From assembly GCF_024181725.1 (NCBI RefSeq), contig NZ_CP028908.1:5881180-5945179 (forward strand): a stretch of 64,000 bases of DNA. Reading direction: 5' to 3'. Every line of letters starts with the position of its first letter. Positions within the stretch are counted from its first letter, which is position 1. Under the pieces are notes generated by a model. That model saw only the letters and a list, made by a program, of their open reading frames with translations. It was not told the DNA's origin and made no database searches. Below, one piece after another: positions 26,746 to 38,105 of the stretch. The stretch comes from Bradyrhizobium sp. WD16. GTDB taxonomy: Bacteria; Pseudomonadota; Alphaproteobacteria; Rhizobiales; Xanthobacteraceae. The position numbers and the translations under genes were made by a program.

Positions 26746-29700
26746 ATGGATGAACGGCCGATGGTCGCCCGGAGCGAACCAGCCCAGGACAATACCGAAG
26801 GCGCGGCGTGGCCCACGGCGGGCGCCGCCAGGGATCCGATGTGGTACAAAGACGCGATCATCTATCAGCTTCACGTCAAGGCCTTCGCCGACAGCAATAA
26901 TGACGGCATCGGCGATTTCGTCGGCCTGACCGGCAAGCTCGATTATCTGCAGGAGCTGGGCGTCACAGCGCTCTGGCTGCTGCCGTTCTACCCCTCTCCG
27001 GGCCGCGACGACGGCTACGACATCGCCGACTACGGCGCCGTCAATCCGGATTTCGGCACCATGCGCGATTTCCGCCGCTTCATCATCGAGGCGAAGCGGC
27101 GCGGACTTCGCGTCATCACCGAACTCGTCATCAACCACACCTCCGACCAGCATCCCTGGTTCAAGCGCGCGCGCCGCAGCCCGCCGGGCTCGAGCGCCCG
27201 CAACTGGTACGTCTGGAGCGATACCGACCAGAAATACAAGGGCACCCGGATCATCTTCACCGACACCGAGAAATCCAACTGGTCCTGGGACCCGGAAGCC
27301 GGAGCCTACTACTGGCACCGCTTCTTCACCCACCAGCCGGATCTCAATTTCGACAATCCGCGGGTGGTCAGCGCGGTGATGCAGGTGATGAAGCGCTGGC
27401 TCGACAGCGGCGTCGACGGCTTCCGGCTCGACGCCATTCCCTATCTGTGCGAGCGCGAGGACACCAACAACGAAAACCTCCCCGAGACCCACGCCATCAT
27501 CAAGCAGTTGAGGCGCGAGCTCGACGCCTACGCCAGGGGCACGATATTCCTCGCCGAGGCCAACCAGTGGCCCGAGGATGTCCAGCACTATTTCGGCGAT
27601 GCCGACGAATGCCATATGGCCTATCACTTCCCGCTGATGCCGCGGATCTACATGGCCATCGCCCAGGAGGACCGCTTTCCGATCACCGACATCCTGCGCC
27701 AGACGCCGGAAATTCCCGAGAGCTGCCAGTGGGCGCTCTTCCTGCGCAATCACGACGAGCTGACGCTGGAGATGGTCACCGACGTCGAGCGCGACTATCT
27801 GTGGTCGACCTACGCCAACGATCCACGAGCTCGCATCAATCTCGGCATCCGCCGCCGGCTCGCGCCGCTGATGGACAACGACCGGCGCAAGATCGAATTG
27901 ATGAATTCGCTGCTGCTGTCCTTTCCCGGCACGCCGATCATCTATTACGGTGACGAGATCGGCATGGGCGACAACATCTATCTCGGCGACCGCAACGGCG
28001 TGCGGACACCGATGCAGTGGTCGCCCGACCGCAACGGCGGTTTTTCCCGGGCCGACCCGGCCAAGCTCTACGCGCCGCCGATCATGGACCCGGTCTACGG
28101 CTACGAGGCGGTCAATGTCGAGGCGCAGACGCGCAACCTGTCGTCGCTGCTGAACTGGACCAAGCGCCTGATTGCCGTCCGCAAGTCGAGTCCCGCCTTC
28201 GGCCGCGGCTCGATCACCTTCATCCGGCCCGCCAACCGCGCGATTCTCGCCTATGTCCGCCAGTACGGCGACGAGGTCATTCTCTGCGTCGCCAACCTGT
28301 CCCGCGCGGCGCAGGCCACCGAACTCGACCTGTCGCCGTGGAAGGAACGGGTGCCGCTCGAAATGCTTGGCCGCACCAGCTTTCCGGCGATCGGCGAACT
28401 TCCCTACATGGTCACGCTGTCGCCGTACGGCTTCTACTGGTTCAAGCTGACGGAAAAGGCCGTGGTTACGCCGCCTCCCGAGGTCGTTCCCGAATTCGAG
28501 ACCCTGGTCATTCCGGTCGGCGCGGTGTGGGAATCCCTCACCCGCACCCGCGGCGTCTTCGAGCGCGATGTGCTGCCGCAGTATTTCGCTCTGGCGCGCT
28601 GGTTCCCGGAACATTCCCAGTTCGCCATCAAGGCCAAGCTGCTCGCCGCGGTGCCCTGCGCCACCGACGACGTCATGTCGCGGCCCTGGTTCGCCTTCTG
28701 CGTCGCCACCTATCGCGACCAGACCGCGCGCTACGTCATGCCGCTGCGCATCAACTGGTCGCGGTTCGATCGCTCGCATTACAACCCCGACGCCCTGGCC
28801 GCAGTCCGCCAGGGCGCGCGGGAGGGCACCCTGGTCGATGTCGCCGCCGACCGCGATTTCATCACCCTGATGCTGCACAATGTCCGGTCCGGCATCTCGA
28901 TCGACGACCAGGGATTCCGCATCGAGTACCGCGGCACCGAGCGCTTCAACAGCGCGCCGATGCATCCGGTCGGGAGCGTCCGCGCCGTCCAGACCGAGCA
29001 GTCGAACTCCACCGCGCTGGTCGACAGCAACTACGTCGTCAAGATCTACCGCAAGCTCGAACATGGCGTGAACCCCGAGATCGAGATGGGGAAATTCCTC
29101 ACCGACGTCGCCGGCTTCGCCAATACTCCCGCCCTGCTCGGCAGCATCGAGGCCCAGCATGGCGGGACCCGCAGCGCCGTCGCCGTCATTCACCAGTTCG
29201 TCGAGAACCAGGGCGACGCCTGGACGGTGACCAATACCTTCCTCGACCGCTTCATCGAAGCGGAGCGGCTGCTGCGCTCGGTGAAGGATCTGCCGCCCAG
29301 CGACGAGCGCAACCAGTATCAGCGCTATCTCGAGCAGATCGGCCGGCGCGTCGCCGAAATGCAGATCGCGCTGGCGAGCCGGGACGACATCGCCGATTTC
29401 GCGCCGCGGCCGATCGGGGCCGACGACGCCCGGATCTGGGCCGACACCCTGATCGAGCGCGGCCGCCGTGCGTTCGAGCGGCTGCGGCGCCATCGCGCCG
29501 TCGCCCGCGAATCCGACCGCGCGCTCATCGACGAGGTACTGGCCCATGACGGCCGGTTCGCGGACAGGGTGGAACGGCTGCGCCCGATGACGGGGGAGGC
29601 CCTCGTCATCCGCCACCACGGCGACCTGCATCTCGGTCAATTGCTGATCGTCAAGGACGACATTTTCATCATCGACTTCGAAGGCGAGCCGCGGCGCCAT

Positions 29701-30075
29701 CTCGAGGAACGCCGTCGCAAGGCGCCGGCGGCGCGCGACGTCGCCGGCCTGATCCGCTCGCTTGACTATGCGGCGACGGCCGCGCTGGAACGCGCCCTCA
29801 AGGTCGAGGCCGACGACGGCTTCGCCGCCCGCGCCCTCGATGGCTGGCGCAAGCAGGCGATCGCCACCGTTCTGGCGAGCTACGACGCCGCCATGACCGA
29901 CGGCCGGCTGTGGCCCGCCGCCGACGCCGCACGCCGGCGCATGCTCGACTTCTTCCTGCTCGAAAAGGCCATTTACGAAATCGAATACGAACTCGCCTAT
30001 CGCCCCGACTGGCTGCGCGTCCCGCTCGCCGGCACCTTGCGCGTGCTGTCGCAGGAGAGAGATCCGAGCGCATGA
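26746..30075 (+). CDS. treS: Trehalose synthase fused to maltokinase
   Basis: This 1109-residue protein joins two enzymes of the GlgE pathway. Residues about 30-570 are a GH13 trehalose synthase that interconverts trehalose and maltose, with nucleophile D229 ([10 protein letters not shown]), E271 ([11 protein letters not shown]) and D337 ([10 protein letters not shown]). Residues about 610-1100 are a maltokinase-like domain that phosphorylates maltose, with [11 protein letters not shown] and the metal-binding IDFEGEP. Fusion keeps maltose production and phosphorylation together. Its stop overlaps the glgB start by 4 bp. Confidence 0.96.
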   Translation: MDERPMVARSEPAQDNTEGAAWPTAGAARDPMWYKDAIIYQLHVKAFADSNNDGIGDFVGLTGKLDYLQELGVTALWLLPFYPSPGRDDGYDIADYGAVNPDFGTMRDFRRFIIEAKRRGLRVITELVINHTSDQHPWFKRARRSPPGSSARNWYVWSDTDQKYKGTRIIFTDTEKSNWSWDPEAGAYYWHRFFTHQPDLNFDNPRVVSAVMQVMKRWLDSGVDGFRLDAIPYLCEREDTNNENLPETHAIIKQLRRELDAYARGTIFLAEANQWPEDVQHYFGDADECHMAYHFPLMPRIYMAIAQEDRFPITDILRQTPEIPESCQWALFLRNHDELTLEMVTDVERDYLWSTYANDPRARINLGIRRRLAPLMDNDRRKIELMNSLLLSFPGTPIIYYGDEIGMGDNIYLGDRNGVRTPMQWSPDRNGGFSRADPAKLYAPPIMDPVYGYEAVNVEAQTRNLSSLLNWTKRLIAVRKSSPAFGRGSITFIRPANRAILAYVRQYGDEVILCVANLSRAAQATELDLSPWKERVPLEMLGRTSFPAIGELPYMVTLSPYGFYWFKLTEKAVVTPPPEVVPEFETLVIPVGAVWESLTRTRGVFERDVLPQYFALARWFPEHSQFAIKAKLLAAVPCATDDVMSRPWFAFCVATYRDQTARYVMPLRINWSRFDRSHYNPDALAAVRQGAREGTLVDVAADRDFITLMLHNVRSGISIDDQGFRIEYRGTERFNSAPMHPVGSVRAVQTEQSNSTALVDSNYVVKIYRKLEHGVNPEIEMGKFLTDVAGFANTPALLGSIEAQHGGTRSAVAVIHQFVENQGDAWTVTNTFLDRFIEAERLLRSVKDLPPSDERNQYQRYLEQIGRRVAEMQIALASRDDIADFAPRPIGADDARIWADTLIERGRRAFERLRRHRAVARESDRALIDEVLAHDGRFADRVERLRPMTGEALVIRHHGDLHLGQLLIVKDDIFIIDFEGEPRRHLEERRRKAPAARDVAGLIRSLDYAATAALERALKVEADDGFAARALDGWRKQAIATVLASYDAAMTDGRLWPAADAARRRMLDFFLLEKAIYEIEYELAYRPDWLRVPLAGTLRVLSQERDPSA

Positions 30076-32219
30076 TTCAGTTGAGCGACGAGGCCTACGC
30101 GGTCATCGATGGTCGCCATTCGGACCCGTTCCACTATCTCGGGCCGCATCGGGTCGAGGACGGCATCGTGGTCCGGGCCTTCCTGCCGGGCGCGCTGGAG
30201 GTCGAGGCCGTCGAGGCCGGCGGCCATGCCGCCCGGCTCGACCGCCTGCACGATGCCGGGCTGTTCGAGGGGCGCCTCGTCAACGGCGACATGCGCTACC
30301 GCCTGCATGCGCGGTTCGGCAACGGCACCGCTGAGTTCGACGATGCCTACCGCTTTCCGCCGATCCTGTCGGACTTCGACCTTCACCTGCTCGGCGAGGG
30401 CACCGATCTCGCTCTCTATCGCAAGCTTGGCGCCCATCGCGCGGTCATCGACGGCGTCGAGGGCGTGGGCTTCGCGGTGCTGGCGCCGGATGCGCGGCGC
30501 GTCAGCGTGGTCGGCGACTTCAACTATTGGGATGGACGCCGCCACGCCATGCGGGTGCGCGGCAACGGCTACTGGGAAATCTTCGTGCCCGGCGCCCTGC
30601 CCGGCGACCACTACAAATACGAGATCGTCGATCGCTCCGGCCGCCTGCTGCCGCTGAAATCCGATCCGGTCGCCTTCGCCGCCGAACTGCGGCCGCACAC
30701 CGCCTCGATCGTGGTCGACGAGCGCAGCCTGCAGCGGCCCGCCCCGGCGCCGGCCGACGTCAACAGCCTCCACGCGCCGGTGTCGATCTACGAGGTCCAT
30801 CTCGGCTCCTGGCGGCGCAAGGACGGCAATGACTGGCTGAGCTATCGCGATCTTGCCGAGCAACTGCCCGCCTATGTCCGCGACATGGGCTTCACCCATG
30901 TCGAATTCCTTCCGGTGAGCGAACATCCCTTCGACGGCTCCTGGGGCTATCAGCCCACCGGCCTGTTCGCGCCCACCAGCCGCTTCGGCAGTCCGCAGGA
31001 TTTTCTCGGCCTCATCGATGCCTGCCATCGCGCCGGACTGGGCGTGCTGCTCGACTGGGTGCCCGGCCACTTCCCCGACGACCCTCACGGCCTCGCCCTG
31101 TTCGACGGCACCGCGCTCTACGAACACTCCAATCCGCTGCAGGGCCGCCATCTCGATTGGGGCACGCTGATCTACAATTACGGCCGCATCGAAGTCAGCA
31201 ATTTCCTGTTGTCCAACGCGCTGTTCTGGTTCGACCGCTACGGCATCGACGGGTTGCGGGTCGATGCGGTCGCCTCCATGCTCTACCTCGACTACAGCCG
31301 GCCGCAGGGGCAATGGATTCCGAACCAGTACGGCGGCCGCGAAAACCTCGAGGCCATCGATTTCCTGCGACGGTTCAATACGCAGGTGTTCGGCCATTAC
31401 CCCCACGCCACCACCGCCGCGGAGGAATCCACCGCCTGGCCGCAGGTCTCACGCCCGGTGGAGTTCGGCGGCCTCGGCTTCGGCTACAAATGGAACATGG
31501 GCTGGATGCACGACACGCTGGACTACATCAGCAAGGACCCCGTTCACCGCAAATACCATCACGGCCAGATCCTGTTCGGCACGCATTACGCCTTCTCGGA
31601 AAACTTCATCCTGCCGCTGTCCCATGACGAGGTGGTGCACGGCAAGCGCTCGATCCTCGGCCGCATGCCCGGCGATGCCTGGCAGCGGTTCGCCAACCTG
31701 CGCGCCTATTACGGCTTCATGTTCGGCCATCCCGGCAAGAAGCTGCTGTTCATGGGCAATGAATTCGCCCAGGAGCGCGAGTGGAATCATGACCAGTCGC
31801 TCGACTGGCACCTCCTCGGCGAGCCCCCCCATGCCGGGATGCAGAGAGTGGTCCGCGACCTCAATCACCTCTATCGGGCGGTGCCGGCGCTGCACGAACT
31901 CGACTGCGATTCGGGCGGCTTCGAATGGATCGTCGCCGACGACGCCGACCACAGCCTGTTCGCCTTCATGCGCAAGGGCATCGACAGCCGCTCGCGCTGC
32001 CTCGTGGTGTCGAATTTCACGCCCCGCGTCCACCGCGGCTATCGCATCCGCGTGCCGTTCGGCGGTCGCTGGCGCGAGGTGCTCAACACCGATTCAACCC
32101 ACTACGGCGGCAGCGACGTCGGCAATGGCGGCATGGTGGAGACCTCGGCCACGCTCGTCCCCGAGCTCAACCTGACCATTCCGCCACTCGCCACCATCTT
32201 CCTCGTGCTGGAAGACTGA
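30072..32219 (+). CDS. glgB: 1,4-alpha-glucan branching enzyme
   Basis: This 715-residue GH13 enzyme adds alpha-1,6 branches to glucan. It has the N1 domain and CBM48-like N2 domain, then the catalytic barrel with [19 protein letters not shown], the nucleophile D398 ([15 protein letters not shown]), E451 ([10 protein letters not shown]) and [12 protein letters not shown]. The length is normal for the family. The ATG overlaps the treS stop (ATGA), and glgX begins 2 bp after its stop, so all four genes are one operon. Confidence 0.97.
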   Translation: MIQLSDEAYAVIDGRHSDPFHYLGPHRVEDGIVVRAFLPGALEVEAVEAGGHAARLDRLHDAGLFEGRLVNGDMRYRLHARFGNGTAEFDDAYRFPPILSDFDLHLLGEGTDLALYRKLGAHRAVIDGVEGVGFAVLAPDARRVSVVGDFNYWDGRRHAMRVRGNGYWEIFVPGALPGDHYKYEIVDRSGRLLPLKSDPVAFAAELRPHTASIVVDERSLQRPAPAPADVNSLHAPVSIYEVHLGSWRRKDGNDWLSYRDLAEQLPAYVRDMGFTHVEFLPVSEHPFDGSWGYQPTGLFAPTSRFGSPQDFLGLIDACHRAGLGVLLDWVPGHFPDDPHGLALFDGTALYEHSNPLQGRHLDWGTLIYNYGRIEVSNFLLSNALFWFDRYGIDGLRVDAVASMLYLDYSRPQGQWIPNQYGGRENLEAIDFLRRFNTQVFGHYPHATTAAEESTAWPQVSRPVEFGGLGFGYKWNMGWMHDTLDYISKDPVHRKYHHGQILFGTHYAFSENFILPLSHDEVVHGKRSILGRMPGDAWQRFANLRAYYGFMFGHPGKKLLFMGNEFAQEREWNHDQSLDWHLLGEPPHAGMQRVVRDLNHLYRAVPALHELDCDSGGFEWIVADDADHSLFAFMRKGIDSRSRCLVVSNFTPRVHRGYRIRVPFGGRWREVLNTDSTHYGGSDVGNGGMVETSATLVPELNLTIPPLATIFLVLED

Positions 32220-32221
32220 TC

Positions 32222-34297
32222 ATGCGCATTTCGGCGGGGACGCCGCATCGGCTGGGTGCGACGTGGGACGGCCGCGGCACCAATTTCGCCTTGTTCTCGG
32301 CCTCCGCCCACCGGGTGGAGCTATGCCTGTTCGACAGCCAGGGCCGCCGCGAGCTCGAGCGCATTCCCCTGCCCGAGCGCAACGAAGACGTCTGGCACAT
32401 CCACGTCGCCGATGTCATGCCGGGGCAGCTCTACGGCTATCGGGTGCACGGCCCCTACGAGCCGGAGCACGGCCATCGCTTCAACCCCTACAAGCTGCTG
32501 CTCGATCCCTATGCCAGGCGCCTCGCCGGCCGGCTGGTGTGGAGCGACGCCCATTTCGGCTACCGCGCCGGCAGCGTCCGCGAGGACCTGTCGTTCGACC
32601 GGCGCGACAATGCCCGCGGCATGCCCAAATGCGTGGTCTTCGACGAGACCTACAATTGGGGTCCGCATGAGCTGCGGCCCAATATCCCCTGGGAGGACAC
32701 CATCATCTACGAGGCCCACGTCAAGGGCCTCACCCATCAGCATCCGGAGGTGCCGCCGCACCTGCGCGGCACCTTTCGTGCCCTCGCCAGCGACACCATG
32801 ATCGACCATTTCAAGCGCCTCGGCGTCACCACGGTCGAACTCCTGCCGGTGCATGGTTTCATCGACGATCGCATGCTGATCGAGAAGAAGCTGGTCAACT
32901 ACTGGGGCTATAACAGCATCGCCTTCTTCGCCCCCGAGGCGCGTTACGCGCCCGACGGCAATCCGCTCGATGCGTTCCGGATGACGGTGGCGAAGCTCCA
33001 CGATGCCGGCATCGAGGTCATGCTCGACGTGGTCTACAACCACACCGCGGAGGGCAATCATCTCGGCCCGACCCTGTCCTTCCGCGGCATCGACAACCGC
33101 TCCTATTACTGGCTGAAGCCGGACACCCCGCGCTATTACGACGACTTCACCGGCACCGGCAATTCGCTCAACCTGACCCATCCCCGCGTCCTGCAGATGG
33201 TGATGGATTCGCTGCGCTTCTGGGTGGAGCAGTGCCACGTCGACGGCTTCCGCTTCGACCTTGCGCCGACGCTGGCGCGCGGCCCCCATGGCTTCGAGCG
33301 CGCCAGCCCCTTCCTGATGGCGGTGCGGCAGGATCCGGTTCTGGCCGGCGTCAAATTCGTCGCCGAGCCCTGGGACGTCGGCCTTGGCGGCTATCAGGTC
33401 GGCGGCTTTCCCTCGCAATGGTCGGAGTGGAACGACCGCTACCGCCGGACGTTGCGACGGTACTGGGCCGGGGAAGGCAATCTGATCGGCGATGTCAGCG
33501 CCCGCATGATCGCCTCTCCCGACGTGTTCAAGCATGACGGGCGCTTGCCGCGCGCCAGCATCAATCACGTGACGGTGCATGACGGCTTCACGCTGATGGA
33601 CCTGTTCAGCTACGCCGAGAAGCACAACCTCGCCAACGGCGAGAATAACGCCGACGGCGCCGGCGACAGTCACAGCATCAACTGCGGCGAAGAGGGCCCG
33701 ACGGATGACCCGGCGATCAACGCCCTGCGCTGCCGCCTGCGCCGCAACCAGCTCGCCTGTCTGCTGCTCGCCCAGGGCGTTCCGCTGCTGCTGGCCGGCG
33801 ACGAGGTCGGCAACAGCCAGAGCGGCAACAACAACGCCTATTGCCAGGACAACGAGATCGGCTGGATCGACTGGAGCGGCCTGCACCGCAAGCCCGACAA
33901 CATGATCGGCTTCCTCGCCCATCTGACCGCGCTGCGCCGCCGCTTTCCGCAGCTGCGGCCGAGGCACTGGGTGGAACATCTGGTCCCCGCCACCTCCAAC
34001 GGCGTACTGTGGCTGACGCCGACCGGCGAGGAGATGACCGAAAGCGACTGGAAATTCCCCGAGGGGCGTTTTCTGTCTTATGTGCTCGGCTCGTCGGACA
34101 CCCGCTCGCCGCTCTACATCGTGCTCAACGCCGCCCCCGAGGCGATCGATTTCGTCCTGCCGAAACTGGAGGCCTTCAGCCGCTGGGAGCGGCTGCTCGA
34201 CACGGCGGAAGACGACCAGGTCTCCGCGATCTTCGATCGTGCCACGGCACTACGGGCGCCGCCCCGCGCCGTGCTGGTGTTTGCGGGCATGACCTGA
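32222..34297 (+). CDS. glgX: Glycogen debranching enzyme
   Basis: This 691-residue GH13 isoamylase-type enzyme removes alpha-1,6 side chains. It has an N-terminal CBM48 domain ([20 protein letters not shown]), then [16 protein letters not shown], the nucleophile aspartate in [16 protein letters not shown], the acid/base glutamate in [10 protein letters not shown] and [14 protein letters not shown]. The gene starts 2 bp after glgB. Its TGA shares one base with the ATG of the following treZ/treY remnant. Confidence 0.97.
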   Translation: MRISAGTPHRLGATWDGRGTNFALFSASAHRVELCLFDSQGRRELERIPLPERNEDVWHIHVADVMPGQLYGYRVHGPYEPEHGHRFNPYKLLLDPYARRLAGRLVWSDAHFGYRAGSVREDLSFDRRDNARGMPKCVVFDETYNWGPHELRPNIPWEDTIIYEAHVKGLTHQHPEVPPHLRGTFRALASDTMIDHFKRLGVTTVELLPVHGFIDDRMLIEKKLVNYWGYNSIAFFAPEARYAPDGNPLDAFRMTVAKLHDAGIEVMLDVVYNHTAEGNHLGPTLSFRGIDNRSYYWLKPDTPRYYDDFTGTGNSLNLTHPRVLQMVMDSLRFWVEQCHVDGFRFDLAPTLARGPHGFERASPFLMAVRQDPVLAGVKFVAEPWDVGLGGYQVGGFPSQWSEWNDRYRRTLRRYWAGEGNLIGDVSARMIASPDVFKHDGRLPRASINHVTVHDGFTLMDLFSYAEKHNLANGENNADGAGDSHSINCGEEGPTDDPAINALRCRLRRNQLACLLLAQGVPLLLAGDEVGNSQSGNNNAYCQDNEIGWIDWSGLHRKPDNMIGFLAHLTALRRRFPQLRPRHWVEHLVPATSNGVLWLTPTGEEMTESDWKFPEGRFLSYVLGSSDTRSPLYIVLNAAPEAIDFVLPKLEAFSRWERLLDTAEDDQVSAIFDRATALRAPPRAVLVFAGMT

Positions 34298-34668
34298 TGT
34301 CGCGGTTCGAACCACGGATCTCGGCCGCCGGCGTCGGCTTCCGGCTGTGGGCGCCCGCGGCAGGTCGCGTCGACCGGCAGCTCGAAACGCCGGTCGCCGA
34401 CCGGCCCGCGGGCGAACGGCTTGCCCTGGCGGCGCGCGGCGCGGCCACCCGGTATCGGTTTCGCATCGACGGCGAACTCGGCGTGCCCGACTTCTACCAG
34501 GGGACCGAGCTGTGGGATCTGGCGCTGGTCGATCCCGACAACCGCCGCCCGGTGGACTTCGTGGCGCGCCGCGCCCTGCTGGACGAGGCCGCCGCCGATA
34601 TCGACGCCGCCCAGCTCGCCAGAAACACCGCCGCCTGCCGGCACGACGGGCGCTGCAGTCTCTCGTAA
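34297..34668 (+). pseudogene. treZ/treY deletion fusion remnant
   Basis: This 123-codon frame joins two unrelated parts. The first about 60 codons resemble the N-terminus of TreZ, malto-oligosyltrehalose trehalohydrolase ([20 protein letters not shown], later [15 protein letters not shown]). From there it reads [20 protein letters not shown] and [12 protein letters not shown], which is a late conserved part of TreY, maltooligosyltrehalose synthase. The joint is at GVPD, a peptide expected in both proteins at that place. An internal deletion has thus removed most of both genes, and neither catalytic domain is left. It starts on the glgX stop, as a functional treZ would. Confidence 0.8.
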
Positions 34669-34705
34669 GCATGTTGCGCACCGTGCTCGCGCCGGCGCCC
34701 CCGCC

Positions 34706-36451
34706 TCACGGCGCGACGCGGATGTCGAGCAGCGCGAGGCCCTTGCCGGCGGTGACATGATCGATCGCCTGCCGCAACGCCTCGCCGAGCTCGACGCCCT
34801 TGTGGACGCGGCGCGCGAAGGCGCGGCTCGCCTCCGCGACCTTGACGAAATCGGGCGACGGCTCCAGCGACACCAGCGGCATCTTGTTGGTTTTGGATGC
34901 GTAGCCGTCGGGATAGACGTCGAGCACCGAGCGCCGCACCGCGCCCCATTCGGAGTTGTTCAAGATCAGGACCAGCACCGACAGCCCGAGCGCCTCGGCG
35001 ATCTGGTGGCAGGCCACCGGGTTGCTGAACATGTAGGAGCCGTCGCCCATGGTCGCGACCACCAGCCGCTTCGGATCGGCGAGCTGCATGCCGAGCGCCG
35101 CCGGAAACGACCAGCCGAGCCCGCCGGCATGGGGTTCCTGGTACCAGGCCTGGTGGCTGCGCAGGGTCAACGGCTCGAGCGGACAGCCGAGCTCGGAGAG
35201 CACCGTGGCGTTGCGGGTTTCGATCGCCTGCGACAGGGTGAGGCTGACGAACTCCTTGGTCATCGGCTCACCATCGCCGCGCTTCGCCTGCGCGACCACG
35301 GCGGCGCGCCGCGCCGCATGAGCCGCGGCAACCGCCTTCCGCCGCGCCTCGCGCTGCGACGCCGTCGCCGCCAGCTGCGGGGCGAGACGCCGCGCCAATT
35401 CCGGAATGACGTCGGCGGTCTCGCCGACCAGGGTGACGTCGGCGGGGAAGTTGCGGATCGGCACCCGGCTCGCCAGCGGATCCTGGCCGACCTGCACCAC
35501 CTTGCAGCCCTCGGCCAGATGATGAATCGCCGGCGACCACGGCGCGATCGAATCCAGCACCAGCACGAGATCGGCATCCTTGAGCCAGGACGCCGGATCG
35601 ACGCCGACCGACATCGGATGATCGCCGGCAATCGCGAGCTGCACCGCCCAATATTGCGAAACCGGGATGCCCCAGGCGAGCGCCATCTCGCCGAGAGCGG
35701 CGAAGGCGGCTGCCGAACCGGCGCCGCGCTGGGCGATGATCACCGGATGCTTGGCGCCGGCGATCAGCCGCGCCGCCTCGTCGAGCGCCGCCGGCTGCGG
35801 CGCGGCGAGCGCCGGATGCATCCGCGGCGGCTGGGCGAGAGCGTCGGCCGGACTGGGCTGGCACAGCACCTCGCGCGGCAGGCTGAGATAGACCGGCCCC
35901 TTCGGCGTCGACGAGGCGATGGCGTAGGCCCGGTCGATCAGCTCCGCGGCCTGCTCCGGGAAGCGCAGCTCATAATCCCATTTGGAGGCCTCGCGCACCA
36001 GCGCGCTCTGGTCGCGCATCTCCTGGCCCCAGCCAATCGGCACCGAACGGGCGCCGAGCCGGCCGTGTTCGAGGACCGGCGTGCGCCCCGAGAACAGGAT
36101 GACCGGCACATTCTCGATCGCCGCGTTGATGGCGCCGATGGCGCAATTGGCGAGGCCGACATTGGTGTGGGCCATCACCGCCTGGGCGCGGCCGGTGGCG
36201 AGATAATAGCCGTGGGCCATGCCCATCGCGGCGTGCTCGTGGGGAATCACGATCGCCCGCGGCAGGGCGATGTCCCTGGCCGTGGCTTCGGCGAGCCCCT
36301 CGATGATCGGCGGGAAGTCGGTACCGGAATTGGCGAAGATGTAGTCGACGCCGACCGCCTTGAGGCGCGCCAGGACGGCACCCCCGGCGGTGATGCTGGT
36401 GGCGGACGGCTGCGCCGCGGGCGCGGCAGTGCGGGTGGGACGTCGGGACAT
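34706..36451 (-). CDS. Thiamine-diphosphate-dependent enzyme (acetolactate synthase/decarboxylase-like)
   Basis: This 581-residue protein belongs to the ThDP family that includes acetolactate synthase, benzoylformate decarboxylase and related 2-oxo acid enzymes. The cofactor-activating glutamate is in IPHEHAAMGMAHGY and the metal/ThDP motif reads GDGSYMFSNPVACHQIAEAL then LILNN. Exact substrate cannot be told. It lies downstream of a TRAP transporter on the same strand, so it may act on the imported organic acid. The gap to dctM is filled entirely by palindromic elements, the last ending 16 bp before its ATG. Confidence 0.85.
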   Translation of the reverse strand: MSRRPTRTAAPAAQPSATSITAGGAVLARLKAVGVDYIFANSGTDFPPIIEGLAEATARDIALPRAIVIPHEHAAMGMAHGYYLATGRAQAVMAHTNVGLANCAIGAINAAIENVPVILFSGRTPVLEHGRLGARSVPIGWGQEMRDQSALVREASKWDYELRFPEQAAELIDRAYAIASSTPKGPVYLSLPREVLCQPSPADALAQPPRMHPALAAPQPAALDEAARLIAGAKHPVIIAQRGAGSAAAFAALGEMALAWGIPVSQYWAVQLAIAGDHPMSVGVDPASWLKDADLVLVLDSIAPWSPAIHHLAEGCKVVQVGQDPLASRVPIRNFPADVTLVGETADVIPELARRLAPQLAATASQREARRKAVAAAHAARRAAVVAQAKRGDGEPMTKEFVSLTLSQAIETRNATVLSELGCPLEPLTLRSHQAWYQEPHAGGLGWSFPAALGMQLADPKRLVVATMGDGSYMFSNPVACHQIAEALGLSVLVLILNNSEWGAVRRSVLDVYPDGYASKTNKMPLVSLEPSPDFVKVAEASRAFARRVHKGVELGEALRQAIDHVTAGKGLALLDIRVAP

Positions 36452-36467
36452 GGGGATTCCTGAATGC

Positions 36468-36795
36468 CTGGTGCGGTGGATCAGACGCTCGTTTCAGCAT
36501 TGGAGCGATTTCTTCAAGCCAGCGTCAGATCCAAAACCGCACGAGAGTCATATTGATGCTAGTGTCCCGTCTCCGAATTACCGCTTCGTCTGCCTCACCC
36601 TCGCACGGTAATTCGGAGACATCGGGACACTAGCAAAATCAAAAAGCTAGTGTGGCTTATGTCTCGCAATTGCCTACAGGGGCTTGCCGCAAAGGGCATA
36701 GGCAATTGCGAGACGCCACACTAGTGTCCCGTCTCCGAATTACCGCTTCGTCTGCCTCACCCTCGCACGGTCATTCGGAGACATCGGGACACTAG
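36468..36795. repeat. Array of CTAG palindromic elements (D-B-A-B)
   Basis: The array holds type D 36468-36545 (ends CTGG/CGAG), spacer AGTCATATTGATG, type B 36559-36633, spacer CAAAATCAAAAAG, type A 36647-36724 and type B 36721-36795 sharing the CTAG of the A element. It takes up nearly the whole space between dctM and the ThDP enzyme. The last CTAG provides the TAG stop of dctM. The two B copies differ mainly in one arm base (GGTAATTC versus GGTCATTC). Confidence 0.9.
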
Positions 36796-38105
36796 CCGAG
36801 CATGCGTTCCGGCAGCCAGGTGGCGAGCAGCGGGAACGAGATGAGGATGACGAGGCGGATCAGGTCGGTGATGACGAACGGCAGCACGCCGACGAAGATC
36901 GTCGACATGTCGACGTCCTTGATCACGCTCTTGATGACGAAGACATTCATGCCGACCGGCGGGTGGATCAGTCCCAGCTCCACCGTCATCACGATGATGA
37001 CACCGAACCAGATCGGATCGAAACCGAGCGCGGTGACCACCGGAAAGACGATCGGCACCGTGAGGATGACCATCGCCATGGCGTCCATCAGGCAGCCGAG
37101 CACGAGATACATCAACAGGATCAGCGCCAGCACGCCGTAGGGGCCGATGCCGAGGCCGGTGAGAAACTGGGTCACATGCTGCGGCGTCTGCGTGATCGTC
37201 AGGAAATAGCCGAAGCAGAGCGCGCCGATCAGGACCGTGAAGACGGCCGCGGCGGTGCGCGTCGCCTGGAGCAACGACTGCAGGATCCCCTGCCCGTTCA
37301 GCTTGCCGCGGGCAACGCCGATGACGAAGGCGCCGACCGCGCCGACGGCCCCCGCCTCGGTGGGGATGAACAGGCCGCCATAGAGACCGCCGATGACGAA
37401 GATGAACAGCAGCAGCGGCGACCAGACGTCACGCAGCGCGGCGGCGCGCTCCGCCCAGCAGCTCTTCTTGCCGGCCGGCAGGAATTTCGGCCGCACCCGC
37501 CCGATGATGGCGATGGTGATCATGTGCATCGCGATCGCCAGGAGGCCGGGAATGATGCCGGCAATGAACAGCTTGCCGATATCCTGCTGGGTGATGATGC
37601 CGTAGACCGCGAGCACCGTCGACGGCGGCAGCATCGCCCCGAGGGTGCCGCCGACGGCGATGACGCCGGTGGCGAAGGATTGCGGATAGTTGAAGCGGCG
37701 CATCTCCGGATAGGCGACGGCCGAGAAGGTCGCGGCGGTGGCCACCGAGGAGCCGGAAATCGCGGCGAAACCGCCGCAGGCGGCGATGGTGGCGATGCCG
37801 AGACCGCCGCGCCAGTGGCCGACGAAGGTATTGGCCGCCCGGAACAGTTCGCGGCTGATGCCCGACACCGAGACGAAGGCCCCCATCAGCAGGAACATCG
37901 GGATGACGCCGAAGGTGTAATCGGTCACCGTGCGCATGGTGGTCTGGCCGACCAGCTTCAGCGCCGGACCGAAGCCGGTGAGATAGCCGAAGCCGGTGAT
38001 GCCGACGAGACCCATCGCCATGCCGACCGGCACGCGCAGCAGCATCAGGACGAAAAGGGAGACGAAGCCGACAACGGCGACTGTTTCCGCGCTCACGGTG
38101 TTCAC
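36792..38105 (-). CDS. TRAP transporter large permease (DctM-like)
   Basis: This 437-residue membrane protein with about a dozen helices is the large subunit of a TRAP carboxylate importer. Typical segments are GGFAAISGSSVATAATFSAV and GIIPGLLAIAMHMI, then LIHPPVGMNVFVIKSV. The start codon is GTG, overlapping the DctQ stop as GTGA. The stop TAG at its end is part of the CTAG of a palindromic element, so the natural C-terminus may have been altered by that insertion. Confidence 0.94.
   Translation of the reverse strand: MNTVSAETVAVVGFVSLFVLMLLRVPVGMAMGLVGITGFGYLTGFGPALKLVGQTTMRTVTDYTFGVIPMFLLMGAFVSVSGISRELFRAANTFVGHWRGGLGIATIAACGGFAAISGSSVATAATFSAVAYPEMRRFNYPQSFATGVIAVGGTLGAMLPPSTVLAVYGIITQQDIGKLFIAGIIPGLLAIAMHMITIAIIGRVRPKFLPAGKKSCWAERAAALRDVWSPLLLFIFVIGGLYGGLFIPTEAGAVGAVGAFVIGVARGKLNGQGILQSLLQATRTAAAVFTVLIGALCFGYFLTITQTPQHVTQFLTGLGIGPYGVLALILLMYLVLGCLMDAMAMVILTVPIVFPVVTALGFDPIWFGVIIVMTVELGLIHPPVGMNVFVIKSVIKDVDMSTIFVGVLPFVITDLIRLVILISFPLLATWLPERMLG

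Noticed and set aside
26260..29700. A 1146-codon open frame on the minus strand opposite treS
   Set aside because: The plus strand encodes a clear TreS-maltokinase with catalytic residues; the antisense frame has only skewed composition.
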